Assembly: GCA_020052975.1 (NCBI GenBank)
Contig: JAGVOC010000341.1
Location: forward strand, 1 to 15,596
Direction of reading: 5' to 3'
DNA from: Desulfobacterales bacterium
GTDB lineage: Bacteria > Desulfobacterota > Desulfobacteria > Desulfobacterales > RPRI01
Length of the DNA: 15,596 nt
Shown here piece after piece: positions 14,939 to 15,596 of this stretch; the first letter of the stretch is position 1, and the number at the start of each line of letters is the position of its first letter. The notes beneath the pieces were generated by a model that had not been told where the DNA came from, did no database searches, and saw only the letters and a program-made list of their open reading frames with translations. Position numbers and translations under genes: made by a program.

Positions 14939-15433
14939 ATGACTATGAATATAAGAATATTTGTTACAGGCGGGACCTTTGACAAGGAATATAACGAGCT
15001 ATCCGGTGAGCTGTTTTTCAAGGAAACACATCTTTATGAAATGCTGAAACTGGGAAGATGCGGGCTGGTATTTGGCATAAGTACTCTGATGATGATCGAC
15101 AGCCTTGAAATGGCGGATTCCGACCGGGAGATAATCCTTGAAAACTGCATCAGGGCAGATGAGAATAAAATTGTTATAACCCACGGAACAGATACCATGG
15201 TTGAAACGGCAAGGTTTCTTGCAGGCTTTGTAAAAGATAAAACCATACTTTTAACAGGAGCAATGATACCATATAAATTCGGAAGTTCAGACGGACTTTT
15301 TAATTTAGGAAGCGCTCTCGCCTTTGTCCAGACCCTTCCGCATGGTATTTATATCGCCATGAACGGAAAATATTTTAACTGGGATAATGTCAGAAAAAAC
15401 AAAAAGACCGGAGTATTTGAAGAAATAAAATAA
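14939..15433 (+). CDS. Half-length asparaginase-like protein
   Basis: 164 residues, corresponding to the N-terminal domain of type I/II asparaginases (normally about 330). TGGTFDK (10-16) carries the nucleophile-type threonine T13. VITHGTDTMVETA (79-91) carries the T84-D85 pair, and ILLTGAMIP and SSDGLFNLGSA are also conserved. The C-terminus retains the NGKYFNWDNVRKNKK segment that could supply the catalytic lysine. Short stand-alone proteins of this kind are a known family, so this is probably not a truncation. Amide hydrolysis is inferred; the true substrate is unknown. A second in-frame ATG lies at 14945. Coupling to the enolase-superfamily gene suggests a shared catabolic route. Confidence 0.85.
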   Translation: MTMNIRIFVTGGTFDKEYNELSGELFFKETHLYEMLKLGRCGLVFGISTLMMIDSLEMADSDREIILENCIRADENKIVITHGTDTMVETARFLAGFVKDKTILLTGAMIPYKFGSSDGLFNLGSALAFVQTLPHGIYIAMNGKYFNWDNVRKNKKTGVFEEIK

Positions 15434-15522
15434 CGGCTGCTTTTTTTGCCCGGATATTCTTTGAGACCTTTGAAGAACATTCAGTTTTGACCAAGTACAA
15501 GGAAGGCGATATTTAAGGCTTA

Positions 15523-15596
15523 GGTTCATGGTTTATAGTTACTGGTTCCTGGTTAAAAGAAAAAACCAGAAACTACAAACAAGAGACCAAAAACCA
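15523..15596. repeat. Heptad-repeat hairpin at the window end
   Basis: The left arm has units GGTTCAT, GGTTTAT, AGTTACT, GGTTCCT and GGTTAAA (15523-15557). The right arm has AACCAGA, AACTACA, AACAAGA, GACCAAA and AACCA (15564-15596, cut by the window end). The arms are roughly complementary. The architecture matches 116-232, with unrelated unit sequence. Confidence 0.65.

Noticed and set aside
14939..15433. Asparaginase truncated by frameshift
   Set aside because: Stand-alone proteins of this length are a recognised family, and no remnant of the C-terminal domain is visible after 15433.

Overview
This window looks like accessory and chromosomal DNA from a Gram-negative anaerobe, most likely a Desulfobacterota (delta-proteobacterial, Desulfobacterales-like) genome. 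That is inference from gene content and style: a CHASE2 adenylate cyclase beside a FecR-domain protein, a TPR/beta-barrel outer-membrane protein, a half-length asparaginase-like protein, moderate GC and abundant small palindromic intergenic repeats. No rRNA, tRNA or CRISPR was seen.

Layout. Positions 1-232 hold repeat DNA: a truncated palindromic element and a hairpin made of 7-bp units. A GNAT acetyltransferase of the short N-acetylglutamate synthase type follows on the minus strand (233-694). A second palindromic repeat patch lies at 740-890. The plus-strand pair 1085-2533 and 2571-4328 encodes a Slam-like (type XI secretion) outer-membrane protein and a secreted FecR-domain protein. The C-terminus of the latter resembles the beta-barrel domain of TbpB-type Slam substrates. 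Convergent to it is a minus-strand block: CHASE2 adenylate cyclase (9788 to 7533), a GT2 polyprenyl-phosphate glycosyltransferase (7353 to 6676), a GT-C membrane glycosyltransferase with a TPR tail (6668 to 4749), and a second, detached copy of the cyclase 3' end (4638 to 4374). The two cyclase tails are 267-bp direct repeats, about 90% identical, that bracket the glycosyltransferase pair. The GT-C gene is visibly richer in GC than its neighbours, so the pair looks like an insertion.

Positions 9789-10925 contain a small His-rich protein gene (10099-10356) set among several miniature repeat elements, one with terminal inverted repeats and a 5-bp target duplication. A lipid block follows: acpP (10926-11153), fabF (11298-12539, TTG start) and a PlsC-family acyltransferase (about 12610-13449). 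The last operon is an enolase-superfamily (mandelate racemase/muconate lactonizing) enzyme plus a half-length asparaginase-like protein (13697-15433). The window ends in another heptad-repeat hairpin.

Most interesting unit: Slam-like translocator + FecR/TbpB-like candidate cargo + CHASE2 cyclase. It suggests a cell-surface sensor or display system tied to cAMP signalling, interrupted by a glycosyltransferase module that might modify surface material. The functional links are inferred from proximity and domain content only.
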